Made by a program: the position numbers and the translations under genes
Assembly (NCBI GenBank): GCA_011389755.1
Contig: JAABTR010000288.1
Coordinates: forward strand, 1 to 11,663
Source: Deltaproteobacteria bacterium
Lineage (GTDB): Bacteria; Myxococcota_A; Polyangia; JAAYKL01
Reading direction: 5' to 3'
DNA length: 11,663 nt
Notes under the pieces: model-generated
The model's input: only the letters and a program-made list of their open reading frames with translations
Databases searched by the model: none
Told to the model about the DNA's origin: nothing
In this document: piece after piece, positions 6,348 through 11,663 of the stretch
Layout of the letters: the number at the start of each line of letters is the position of its first letter
Position numbering within the stretch: position 1 is the stretch's first letter

Positions 6348-7331
6348 GTGACCGATCTTTCCACGAAATACATGGGGCTCGAACTGAAAAACCCGATCGT
6401 CGTCGGCAGCTCGGGGCTGACCAAGTCGGCCAAGGCGGTGGAGCAGTGCGCCGACGCAGGGGCCGGTGCGGTCGTCCTCAAGTCGATTTTCGAAGAGCAG
6501 ATCGTCCATCAGGTCGAAGAGCTCGCGTCTTCAGCCGGGGGCATGTGGCACCCCGAGGCCGATGAGTACATTACGGCATACGGGCGCGAGAGCGCGGTTG
6601 CCGACTTTTTGGAGCTCATTAAAAAGGCCAAAAAGTCGGTCTCGATCCCTGTGATAGCCAGCGTGCACTGCGTCTCGGCCGGTGCCTGGACCGAGTTCGC
6701 GGGGAAACTCGAGGACGCTGGCGCCGACGCCATCGAGCTCAACGTGCTGAACCTGTCGTCCGACCCACGGCTCACCGGGCCGGAAAAGGAGAGGGTGTAT
6801 CACCAGATCGTTGAGGCCGTTAAAGAGGCGACGAAGATCCCGCTGGCGCTCAAGATAGGCCAGCAGTTTTCGAGCCCGGCCCATGTCCTCACCGCCCTGA
6901 GCGAGAGCGGAGTCGACAGCCTCACCCTCTTCAACAGACCCTACAATCCCGACTTCGACATCGAGAAGCTCGAGGTGGTGCCGGCCAAGCATCTGAGCAA
7001 CCCGGATGAGTACGTGTCGGCCCTTCGGTGGATATCCATCCTCGCGGGCAAGGTGAATTGCGACCTGGCTGCCGCCACGGGCATCCACGACGGCGCCGCG
7101 GCCATCAAGCAGCTCCTGGCCGGCGCCGCGGCGGTGCAGGCCGTCTCGACCTTCTACCAAAACGGCCTGTCGCGCCTCGAGGAGATGCTCTCGGAGATCG
7201 AGAGCTGGATGAAACGCTCCGGCTTCGAGACCCTCGGCGACTTCAGAGGCAAGATGAGCCAGTCCCAGAGCGAAAACCCCGCCGCGTTTGAGCGCGTCCA
7301 GTTCATGAAGCACTCCGTGGGTATCGAGTAG
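6348..7331 (+). CDS. Dihydroorotate dehydrogenase-like FMN-binding (beta/alpha)8-barrel protein
   Basis: The 327-residue product starts 'MTDLSTKYMGLELKNPIVVG', the usual opening of class 1-like dihydroorotate dehydrogenases. Seen motifs include K45 in 'AVVLKSIFEEQ', K169 in 'IPLALKIG' at the FMN-lysine position, N196-R197 in 'LTLFNRPYNPD', and the C-terminal phosphate-binding turns 'AATGIHDGAAAIKQLLAGA' and 'AVQAVSTFYQNG' (split here over about 241-273). True PyrD enzymes carry an N-x-S-C-P-N type substrate loop. Here the corresponding segment (132-140) reads 'NVLNLSSDP', so the usual orotate-contacting residues are absent. The protein fits the 'dihydroorotate dehydrogenase-like' subfamily, whose substrate is not established to my knowledge. 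It should not be annotated as pyrimidine pathway PyrD without other support. The GTG start is set by AGGAGG. The gene ends six bases from a convergent neighbour. Confidence 0.85.
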   Translation: MTDLSTKYMGLELKNPIVVGSSGLTKSAKAVEQCADAGAGAVVLKSIFEEQIVHQVEELASSAGGMWHPEADEYITAYGRESAVADFLELIKKAKKSVSIPVIASVHCVSAGAWTEFAGKLEDAGADAIELNVLNLSSDPRLTGPEKERVYHQIVEAVKEATKIPLALKIGQQFSSPAHVLTALSESGVDSLTLFNRPYNPDFDIEKLEVVPAKHLSNPDEYVSALRWISILAGKVNCDLAAATGIHDGAAAIKQLLAGAAAVQAVSTFYQNGLSRLEEMLSEIESWMKRSGFETLGDFRGKMSQSQSENPAAFERVQFMKHSVGIE

Positions 7332-7337
7332 CGCTTT

Positions 7338-8060
7338 TTACCCAGAAGACTCTCTGAGCGCCGCGGCGATGCTTCGAACAAACGCCTGCTGCGAGGTTCC
7401 GGGCCAGTCCTGGCTGAGCTTTGCCGCCATGTCGTAGTCGATGCTCCCTTTGTCGACGAGCGCGCGCGCGGCCTCTTCGAGGGAGGAAAAAAAGCTTCTG
7501 GCAAAACTCGAGTCTTTTGCGGTCTCCTGCCGCAGCGCGCCTGCCTCGGGCCTGAGCACGAGACCGGACAGGCGCGCCGGCCGCCTTGTGGTCTTCTCAT
7601 GCCGAAAACAAAACCGCTCGACGTCGCCGATGAGCGCGTCGAAGATGTCGATGTCGTCGGTGCGGCTCGTGGCCAGCAGGACGACTTTGAGCTCAGGGAG
7701 ATCTTCGGCTGGGCTGTCGGTTGGGTAGTGTTCTACAAGGCGTCCGCCGTCGGGGCCGAGCCGGGCCAAGAGACGGGAGATCCGGCTCACTCCCTTGCCT
7801 TCGACCGGGCCGGCGAGCAACCACATGTCCGTCTTCGCCATGGTGGGCAAGAGGTCGTCGAGGTCGTCGTGTATGAAGCAGCGGCCAAAAGCGTGTGCCA
7901 TGCAAGTCGGCCCGACGCAAGCCTTGAGGTCGAGCCGCGCGGTGAGTACATGCTCGATCTGGGCTCCGGCCTCGCGCAGGGCTCTCATCATCGGGCTCGA
8001 GACCGCTGAGCAGTCGCTTTCATTTTCTAGAGGACTGGTGTCCAATACGAGAATCTTCAT
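7338..8060 (-). CDS. Flavodoxin-fold NAD(P)H-dependent FMN reductase-like protein
   Basis: From the ATG at 8060 (AAGGAG six bases upstream) the product has 240 residues. It opens 'MKILVLDTSPLENESDCSA', matching the first strand and the FMN-phosphate loop of NADPH-dependent FMN reductases and iron-sulfur flavoproteins. The stretch 44-70 ('DLKACVGPTCMAHAFGRC' then 'FIHDDLDDL') resembles the iron-sulfur flavoprotein segment C-x2-C-x2-C-x(5-8)-C followed by the conserved D-D. Only three cysteines remain, at C48, C53 and C61, with changed spacing. 'MAKTDMWLLAGPVEGKGVS' follows, like the usual 'adgiilgSPVY' strand. The last 80 residues are helical and not recognised. A longer frame from 8150 has no ribosome site and lacks family similarity. 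The function is probably a flavin-dependent oxidoreductase; substrate unknown. It faces the dihydroorotate dehydrogenase-like gene convergently. Confidence 0.75.
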   Translation of the reverse strand: MKILVLDTSPLENESDCSAVSSPMMRALREAGAQIEHVLTARLDLKACVGPTCMAHAFGRCFIHDDLDDLLPTMAKTDMWLLAGPVEGKGVSRISRLLARLGPDGGRLVEHYPTDSPAEDLPELKVVLLATSRTDDIDIFDALIGDVERFCFRHEKTTRRPARLSGLVLRPEAGALRQETAKDSSFARSFFSSLEEAARALVDKGSIDYDMAAKLSQDWPGTSQQAFVRSIAAALRESSG

Positions 8061-8066
8061 GGCGTG

Positions 8067-8072
8067 CTCCTT
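8067..8072 (-). promoter_or_regulatory. Ribosome binding site that fixes the start at 8060
   Basis: AAGGAG on the minus strand lies six bases before ATG 8060. This excludes the 30-residue upstream extension of the same frame. Confidence 0.85.
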
Positions 8073-8155
8073 GAAAAGGCCCAAGCCGCGTGTCTTTCGG
8101 GGCCTGCCGGAAAAAGCTATCACGGGGAGCGGGAATACCCAAGGCCGCAAAGTCT

Positions 8156-8232
8156 AAAAATATACCCAGCAAGGTGTAAGCATGCACAAGGTTTGGCTTT
8201 GTCTTTATTGCTGGTGTTGCGTCGTGGGTATA
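8156..8232 (-). terminator. Long inverted repeat ending in a U-tract between the aminotransferase and the flavoprotein gene
   Basis: Reading the minus strand, TATACCCA (8232-8225) pairs perfectly with TGGGTATA (8168-8161), and inside it CCAGCAA (8214-8208) pairs with TTGCTGG (8172-8166). The two stems share three bases on the downstream side. The downstream arm runs straight into five U residues (8160-8156). This can act as a factor-independent terminator for the aminotransferase, but the loop is long (at least 35 bases) and the outer stem is AT-rich. The same downstream arm contains TATATT (8164-8159), a 5-of-6 match to a -10 box, so it could also belong to a promoter of the flavoprotein gene. 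Confidence 0.45.
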
Positions 8233-8265
8233 AAATTGCAGATTCAGCGGAAACAAGGGTGGTCG

Positions 8266-9315
8266 TCACGGGATCGATGCTTCTTTGATGAGGGCGAGGC
8301 CTTCTTCGAGCTTCGTTCCGGACTGGAGCCAGCTGATCCGGATGCAGCCGGGGGCCTCGAAGAGGCATCCGGGGATAACGAGGACACCGAAGTCTTCGTG
8401 GAGTCTTTCGGCGAACCGCAGGTCATCTTGGTGGGGCTCAGGCAACATTACGGCTCCGAATCCCGGGCCTTGGGGACGACTCCAGGACAGATGGGGGGTG
8501 GCGCGAACCCACGCGTCGACGGTGTCGAGTCCGCCGCGGGCTTTTTCGATGGCCGAAGCTCGAAGCTCTACCGCGCGCTCCATGATCGAGGCTCCCACCG
8601 CCGCGGAGGGCTGGGACGGCATGCCTAAGTTCAGGTGCGCCAGGCGCAGCTTGGCGACGATGTCGGCTCCGGCGCTCAACCACCCCAGCCGAGCCCAGTA
8701 CGCGCCGAAGAGCTTTGAGAGGCTCGAGATCACGGCGATGTTGTCGCGGCACAGGTGGTATGACGGGGCCTGGGTGAAGCCGCGGTAGACCTCGTTGATG
8801 AGGACGAAAGCTCCGCGCTTGGCGGCCAGATCGGCGATATGCAGGATGTCTTCCCTGTCGGCGAATGTCCCCGATGGGTTGCTGGGCTCCGTGATGAGAA
8901 CGGCGCCGGTGTCATCGCCGAGGAGCTCTTCGATCTCGCCTACCGGCAGGCGCCATCCATCCTCGAACCGCCTCGAAAAGCGCTTGACCGGCCCCAGGCG
9001 CTCGGCTTGGCGCCGCATCGGCTCGTAGATGGGCTCTTCGACGACGAGGGCTTGTCCCCGTGGCACGAGGGACAGAAGCGCGAGCACTGTGCCGCCGGTG
9101 GCTCCGGGGACGAACAGGAGCTCTCCAGCGGGTATCTCGAGCCACTTTGCGAGCGCAGCCTCGAACCGCGCGGTCATGGTCCACGGATCGCCGGCCGCCG
9201 GCGGTGCCTTTTCGGCGCTCAGTGCCTCAACGCCGCTCGAGTGGAGGTTGATGGTGTCGTCGCGTCTCATACGCGGCATGTACCATTTGAGATACTCATT
9301 GTCCGTGAATGTCAT
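8266..9315 (-). CDS. PLP-dependent aminotransferase, class I/II (fold type I)
   Basis: The product has 349 residues, slightly short for the class. Recognisable landmarks are 'FVPGATGGTVLALLSLV' (68-84, cofactor phosphate loop), 'EPIYEPMRRQAERLG' (94-108), 'TEPSNPSGTF' (143-151, the N-P-x-G motif, N146), 'NEVYRGF' (174-180), 'SSLSKLFGAYWARLGWL' (197-213, Schiff-base Lys K201 and phosphate-binding R209), and 'CIRISW' (324-329, substrate-carboxylate Arg R326). Y177 is in place, but the position that is normally Asp in 'DEVY' is Asn (N174, codon AAC at 8796-8794). The N-terminus starts at ATG 9315, with GAGGAG six bases upstream. Substrate cannot be deduced. It is the upstream gene of a minus-strand pair with the flavodoxin-fold protein, and lies divergent to the lipase gene. 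Confidence 0.88.
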   Translation of the reverse strand: MTFTDNEYLKWYMPRMRRDDTINLHSSGVEALSAEKAPPAAGDPWTMTARFEAALAKWLEIPAGELLFVPGATGGTVLALLSLVPRGQALVVEEPIYEPMRRQAERLGPVKRFSRRFEDGWRLPVGEIEELLGDDTGAVLITEPSNPSGTFADREDILHIADLAAKRGAFVLINEVYRGFTQAPSYHLCRDNIAVISSLSKLFGAYWARLGWLSAGADIVAKLRLAHLNLGMPSQPSAAVGASIMERAVELRASAIEKARGGLDTVDAWVRATPHLSWSRPQGPGFGAVMLPEPHQDDLRFAERLHEDFGVLVIPGCLFEAPGCIRISWLQSGTKLEEGLALIKEASIP

Positions 9316-9477
9316 TTCGAGCTCCTCATATCTTCTCGAGGTAAAACGAGGGGCCTACGTTAGCATCTTCGCGTGGGTCCGAGCAAATGTCCGAAAGTGT
9401 GAGGGAGTCAAGGTTTCGAGCTATAGTTATTGAAGTGGCTCTTGCGGCGAGCGCGGTGGCACGGGAGGTTACAGCTT
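9316..9477. promoter_or_regulatory. Divergent control region between aminotransferase and lipase genes
   Basis: This 162-base region must hold promoters for both directions. For the plus strand, TATAGT (9422-9427) is a 5-of-6 match to a -10 box without a good -35 box. For the minus strand, TTGACT (9411-9406) is a 5-of-6 match to a -35 box with only poor -10 candidates 16-18 bases later. Ribosome sites are clear: GAGGAG (9327-9322, minus) for the aminotransferase and GGGAGG (9463-9468, plus) for the lipase, nine bases before its ATG. Confidence 0.4.
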
Positions 9478-10425
9478 ATGAGGCGATCTATCGCAGCGTT
9501 TTTTTGTCTTTGCCTTTTTACCGGGAGCTGCTTTAAGCAGGACGATTACGAAGCGGGGACGCGCTCCTACGACGGGGGAACGATCTTGGGTTGCTCGGGG
9601 GATATCGCTTACGAAAAATGGACCTACCACGGTGGCGCCCGAGGGACCATCGTGTTTGCGTCGGGACGCACGGAATACAGCGACAAGTACCACCGCTTGG
9701 CGGACATGCTGGCGGCTTGGCCGTACAATCTCATCATTTACGACCACTACGGCCAGGGGCGATCAGACGGGATTCGGGCACACGCCGACGACTTCGACAA
9801 GCAGCACGCCTGCGATATGAAGGCGATTATCCACCAGCTGGCGAGCAAGAAGCTGCCCGTGGCCGTCATGGCCCACAGCATGGGAGGGCTCGTGGCCGTC
9901 CGAATGGCGCAGATCTATCCAGACGCCGCCAAGGTCTACGTGCTCGGCTCGCCCATGCTGGGCCTGCTCACCGGAGACATGACCGACGACCAGGTGCGCC
10001 AGCTCGCCGAAGCGATGTGCGGGACCGGGAAATGCGAGGATCCGTCTGGCGAGCCGGCTGAGAGGGTCTCCTGCGAGGAGAACACCGTCACCCACGACTG
10101 CGATTTTTACGACGCGTTCAAAGACGACGAGGTGACCCACATCGGGCGGCCGACCTTCGGCTGGCTCCGCGCTTTTTACGAGGCCCAAGACAAGATCGCC
10201 GAAGAAATGGGTGTTCTGGGCAGGCCGTTCCTCGTCATGCAGGCCGGCGACGAACAGGTCGTCGATACCGATGCCCAAACGAAGTTTTGCGAGCAGCTCG
10301 ACAAAGTATCAAGGGGGGGATGTGAGCTGAAAGTGTGGCCGGAAGCTTATCACGAGCTTTTCAACGAGGTGGAGCGAGAAAAGGTCGTGGAGTATGCGAT
10401 GGATTTCATAGAAACCCACATCTAA
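9478..10425 (+). CDS. Lipoprotein-type alpha/beta hydrolase, lysophospholipase (PldB-like, serine aminopeptidase S33 fold)
   Basis: From ATG 9478 (GGGAGG nine bases upstream) the protein has 315 residues. Residues 1-17 form a signal peptide ending 'LFTGSC', with C18 as the probable lipidated cysteine; the lipobox is imperfect. The hydrolase core shows 'NLIIYDHYGQGRSDG' (84-98), the nucleophile elbow 'AHSMGG' with S134, and 'AYHELF' with H292. The segment 'VMQAGDEQVVDTDAQTKFC' (253-271) matches the E. coli PldB stretch 'LLQAEEERVVDNRMHDRFC', which identifies the family; the acid is D258 or D263. Between strands 6 and 7 an insert (about 160-245) covers the active site as a lid. The mature chain has eight further cysteines (C39, C112, C181, C186, C199, C208, C271, C282), fitting an oxidised, exported protein. 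It likely hydrolyses lysophospholipids or monoacylglycerols at the cell envelope. A frame extension to TTG 9430 lacks a ribosome site. Confidence 0.87.
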   Translation: MRRSIAAFFCLCLFTGSCFKQDDYEAGTRSYDGGTILGCSGDIAYEKWTYHGGARGTIVFASGRTEYSDKYHRLADMLAAWPYNLIIYDHYGQGRSDGIRAHADDFDKQHACDMKAIIHQLASKKLPVAVMAHSMGGLVAVRMAQIYPDAAKVYVLGSPMLGLLTGDMTDDQVRQLAEAMCGTGKCEDPSGEPAERVSCEENTVTHDCDFYDAFKDDEVTHIGRPTFGWLRAFYEAQDKIAEEMGVLGRPFLVMQAGDEQVVDTDAQTKFCEQLDKVSRGGCELKVWPEAYHELFNEVEREKVVEYAMDFIETHI

Positions 10426-10587
10426 GACAAGTCAGCCGACCTGGAGATCCGCTTGGCCCCTTGGTGTTGTTATTTTCACACGGAATCTTTATGCTCCACA
10501 AAGACATCGCGCGTTCGGGACGAGTCCCGGATGACCACATCACCCAGCCTGGTTAAAATACCAAGAAAGAATCAGAATCAGACTATT

Positions 10588-10628
10588 GTGGGGTGACTAC
10601 TGAATAGAAACCCACTACAGTAACGTCA
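10588..10628 (+). promoter_or_regulatory. Candidate structured 5' leader upstream of the chalcone isomerase-like gene
   Basis: TGACTACTG (10594-10602) can pair with CAGTA plus GTCA (10618-10622 and 10625-10628) if two bases (AC) bulge out. The loop of this hairpin holds CCCAC (10611-10615), which is complementary to GTGGG just upstream (10588-10592). The pairings could form an H-type pseudoknot or two competing stems. A TATTTTT run follows at 10629-10635. It does not match a riboswitch class I recognise and could be chance or a weak terminator. Confidence 0.25.
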
Positions 10629-10687
10629 TATTTTTGTGACAAACGATGGAAGACGGCGCAGGGACATGGACCGACGCCCTCTACAAA

Positions 10688-10694
10688 AAGGAGG
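10688..10694 (+). promoter_or_regulatory. Ribosome binding site that fixes the start at 10699
   Basis: AAGGAGG lies four bases before ATG 10699, and a signal peptide follows directly. The in-frame GTG at 10636 would place 21 hydrophilic residues before it and has no such site. Confidence 0.9.
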
Positions 10695-10698
10695 TCTC

Positions 10699-11274
10699 AT
10701 GAAACGACTGGTGACAGTGGTCGCGATGGTTTTGGTTTTCGGTGTGTCTCACGCGGCTTGGGCGGCCAAGTGCGAGGGCGTCAGCTACCCCGATAAGAAA
10801 ACAGTCGCGGGACAGGAGCTGGTGCTCAACGGTTTGGGGATTCGCGAGGCGACCATGCTCCAGATAGACGTCTACGTGGCTGCTTTGTACTTGCCCCAAA
10901 AGACGCGCAAGGGCCCCGACGCGATTGCCCAACAAGGCCCCAAGCAGTTGGAGTTGAAGTTTGTAAGAGACGTGGAGAAAAAGGACATCGCAGACGCCTG
11001 GACCGAAGGCTTTAAAAAGAACGCCAAAGGAAACTTGGCCGCGCTCAAAGGCCGGATATCCAAGATCAACGGTTGGATGGCGGATATGAAGGCAGGGCAA
11101 AAGCTCATTTTTTCGTACGTGCCCGAAAAAGGCATCGAGGTCACCGTCAACGGCAAGGTCAAGGGAGCCATCGAAGGGGAGGACTTCATGAAAGTCTTCT
11201 TCGCCATCTGGCTCGGTCCCAACCCACCCAATTCCGGCTTGCGCGTCGGCCTGCTCGGTGGTCACTGCGGGTGA
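10699..11274 (+). CDS. Secreted chalcone isomerase-like domain protein
   Basis: The 191-residue protein begins with a signal peptide (residues 1 to about 22, 'MKRLVTVVAMVLVFGVSHAA' then 'WA'). The mature part carries the bacterial chalcone isomerase-like fold: 'LVLNGLGIREATMLQIDVYV' (41-60), 'AALYLPQKTRKG', 'LELKFVRDVEKKDIADAWTEGF' (split at 84-105), 'GQKLIFSYVPEKGIEVTVNG' (133-152), and the hallmark tail 'FFAIWLGPNPPNSGLRVGLLG' (167-187, read in two parts). Two cysteines (C25, C190) may form a disulfide. Plant-type chalcone isomerase activity is not expected. Most bacterial members are periplasmic proteins of unknown function, and some may bind fatty acids or other lipids. A lipid role would suit the lipase upstream, but the 273-base gap makes an operon uncertain. 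It converges on the next gene with 23 bases between. Confidence 0.85.
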   Translation: MKRLVTVVAMVLVFGVSHAAWAAKCEGVSYPDKKTVAGQELVLNGLGIREATMLQIDVYVAALYLPQKTRKGPDAIAQQGPKQLELKFVRDVEKKDIADAWTEGFKKNAKGNLAALKGRISKINGWMADMKAGQKLIFSYVPEKGIEVTVNGKVKGAIEGEDFMKVFFAIWLGPNPPNSGLRVGLLGGHCG

Positions 11275-11297
11275 TGTTCGCTCGTTTTCGCTGAGTT

Positions 11298-11663
11298 TCA
11301 GATGGGAATCCCGCACTCCACGGCCACGTTGAAAAAGAAATTCATCAACCTGAGTCCGGCATCCGTATCGTCGATGTCTATGTCATTGATAAAGTGTGTC
11401 GACCAATCCACTCCCGGAACGATGACGAGCGGTCCGGCGGGTATGGCGTAGCCAACCCCGAGACGCAGCCCGATATTGAAACGTCTCCAATCATCCCATG
11501 CGTTATCGTCCCAGTCTTCCTCTTGCTCGTTGCCATCGACTTCTGTTTTTGTCTTTCCAGATAGCGCAATGTTTAGCAGCATCAGCGCGTTGAGGCGAAA
11601 GTTATTGATGTCGAGTTTCACACCGAGGGGGATCTCCATGTACGCCAGCTTCGTCCACAGGCG
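11298..11663 (-). CDS. Outer-membrane beta-barrel-like protein (partial, C-terminal part)
   Basis: The frame is open from the right edge to a stop at 11300-11298, giving 121 visible codons. The ATG at 11639 is internal: the frame continues upstream as 'RLWTKLAYMEIPLGVKLDIN', where 'AYMEIPLGVK' resembles the 'YLEIPLLLK' strand of porin/PorT-type beta-barrels. Further strands include 'RLNALMLLNIALSGKTK', 'RRFNIGLRLGVGYAIPAGPL' and 'LRLMNFFFNVAVECGIPI' at the C-terminus. A very acidic loop (two runs of E/D with W, at 11522-11560 or so) separates two strands, as in surface-exposed turns. The product is probably an outer-membrane protein of unknown cargo. The start and signal peptide are outside the window. 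Confidence 0.65.
   Translation of the reverse strand, partial: RLWTKLAYMEIPLGVKLDINNFRLNALMLLNIALSGKTKTEVDGNEQEEDWDDNAWDDWRRFNIGLRLGVGYAIPAGPLVIVPGVDWSTHFINDIDIDDTDAGLRLMNFFFNVAVECGIPI

Larger units (their letters stand above)
10426..10698 (+). other. Intergenic region of 273 bases, AT-richer than its surroundings
   Basis: No supported gene is present. It contains a short dyad CGGGA/TCCCG with a CGAG loop (10516-10529), the structured segment at 10588-10628, an odd palindrome TTTGT-G-ACAAA (10633-10643) that could be an operator half-site pair, and the ribosome site of the next gene. A 21-codon frame at 10491-10556 has only a weak ribosome site. No strong terminator follows the lipase gene. 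Confidence 0.4.

Noticed and set aside
5729..7313. Minus-strand frames of 250-260 codons opposite gspC and the dihydroorotate dehydrogenase-like gene
   Set aside because: Both overlap clear coding sequence on the plus strand and show no family motifs or ribosome sites.
9457..9472. Sigma-54-like TGGCAC element before the lipase gene
   Set aside because: The -12 half reads GTTAC rather than TTGC, and the site overlaps the ribosome binding site, so a transcript starting there would lack it.
10491..10556. Possible 21-codon small gene (starts MLHKDIARSG) in the spacer after the lipase
   Set aside because: Only a weak GGA lies upstream, there is no hydrophobic or known leader-peptide character, and part of it is a dyad. 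There is not enough to call a gene.
1..11663. Mobile elements, CRISPR arrays, tRNA or rRNA genes
   Set aside because: No transposase or integrase motifs, no regularly spaced direct repeats and no cloverleaf-like or rRNA-like stretches were seen on either strand.

Overview
The window is GC-rich (around 60% by eye) and densely coded. It reads like the chromosome of a delta-type Gram-negative bacterium (Myxococcota or Bradymonadota-like). Four things suggest this: an ECF sigma factor paired with a FecR protein that carries a C-terminal TPR-like tail, an AgmX/PglI-like domain protein, a GspC whose HR and PDZ segments resemble the delta-group form, and several secreted or outer-membrane proteins. 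The organism assignment is inference. I see no tRNA, rRNA, insertion sequence or CRISPR array.

Region 1 (1-5034, minus strand) is a run of five co-oriented genes. In transcription order they are an RpoD-like (group 2) sigma factor; a membrane-anchored protein with an AgmX-like domain and an SH3 domain; a secreted protein with a probable outer-membrane beta-barrel; an ECF sigma factor; and a FecR-type transmembrane regulator that runs off the left edge. Two junctions are 4-base ATGA overlaps, so those pairs are probably translationally coupled. Two sigma factors bracket two envelope proteins and a FecR regulator, so the cluster looks like an envelope-sensing transcriptional module. A TTGACA/TATTGT promoter lies in front of the RpoD-like gene.

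Region 2 (5035-7331, plus strand) starts with a divergent control region that holds a cluster of three short palindromes. It is followed by a gspC gene standing apart from other type II secretion genes, and by a dihydroorotate dehydrogenase-like flavoprotein gene.

Region 3 (7338-9315, minus strand) holds a fold-type I aminotransferase in which the usual pyridine-binding Asp is Asn. Downstream of it is a flavodoxin-fold reductase with a partial iron-sulfur-type cysteine motif. The two are separated by a 205-base spacer containing a long inverted repeat ending in a U-tract.

Region 4 (9478-11274, plus strand) has a PldB-like serine hydrolase with a lipoprotein signal, then a 273-base spacer with possible RNA structure, then a secreted chalcone isomerase-like protein. 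The right edge (11298-11663, minus strand) is the C-terminal part of another beta-barrel-like protein. The most unusual points are the two-sigma envelope cluster, the Asp-to-Asn aminotransferase and the structured spacer at 8156-8232.
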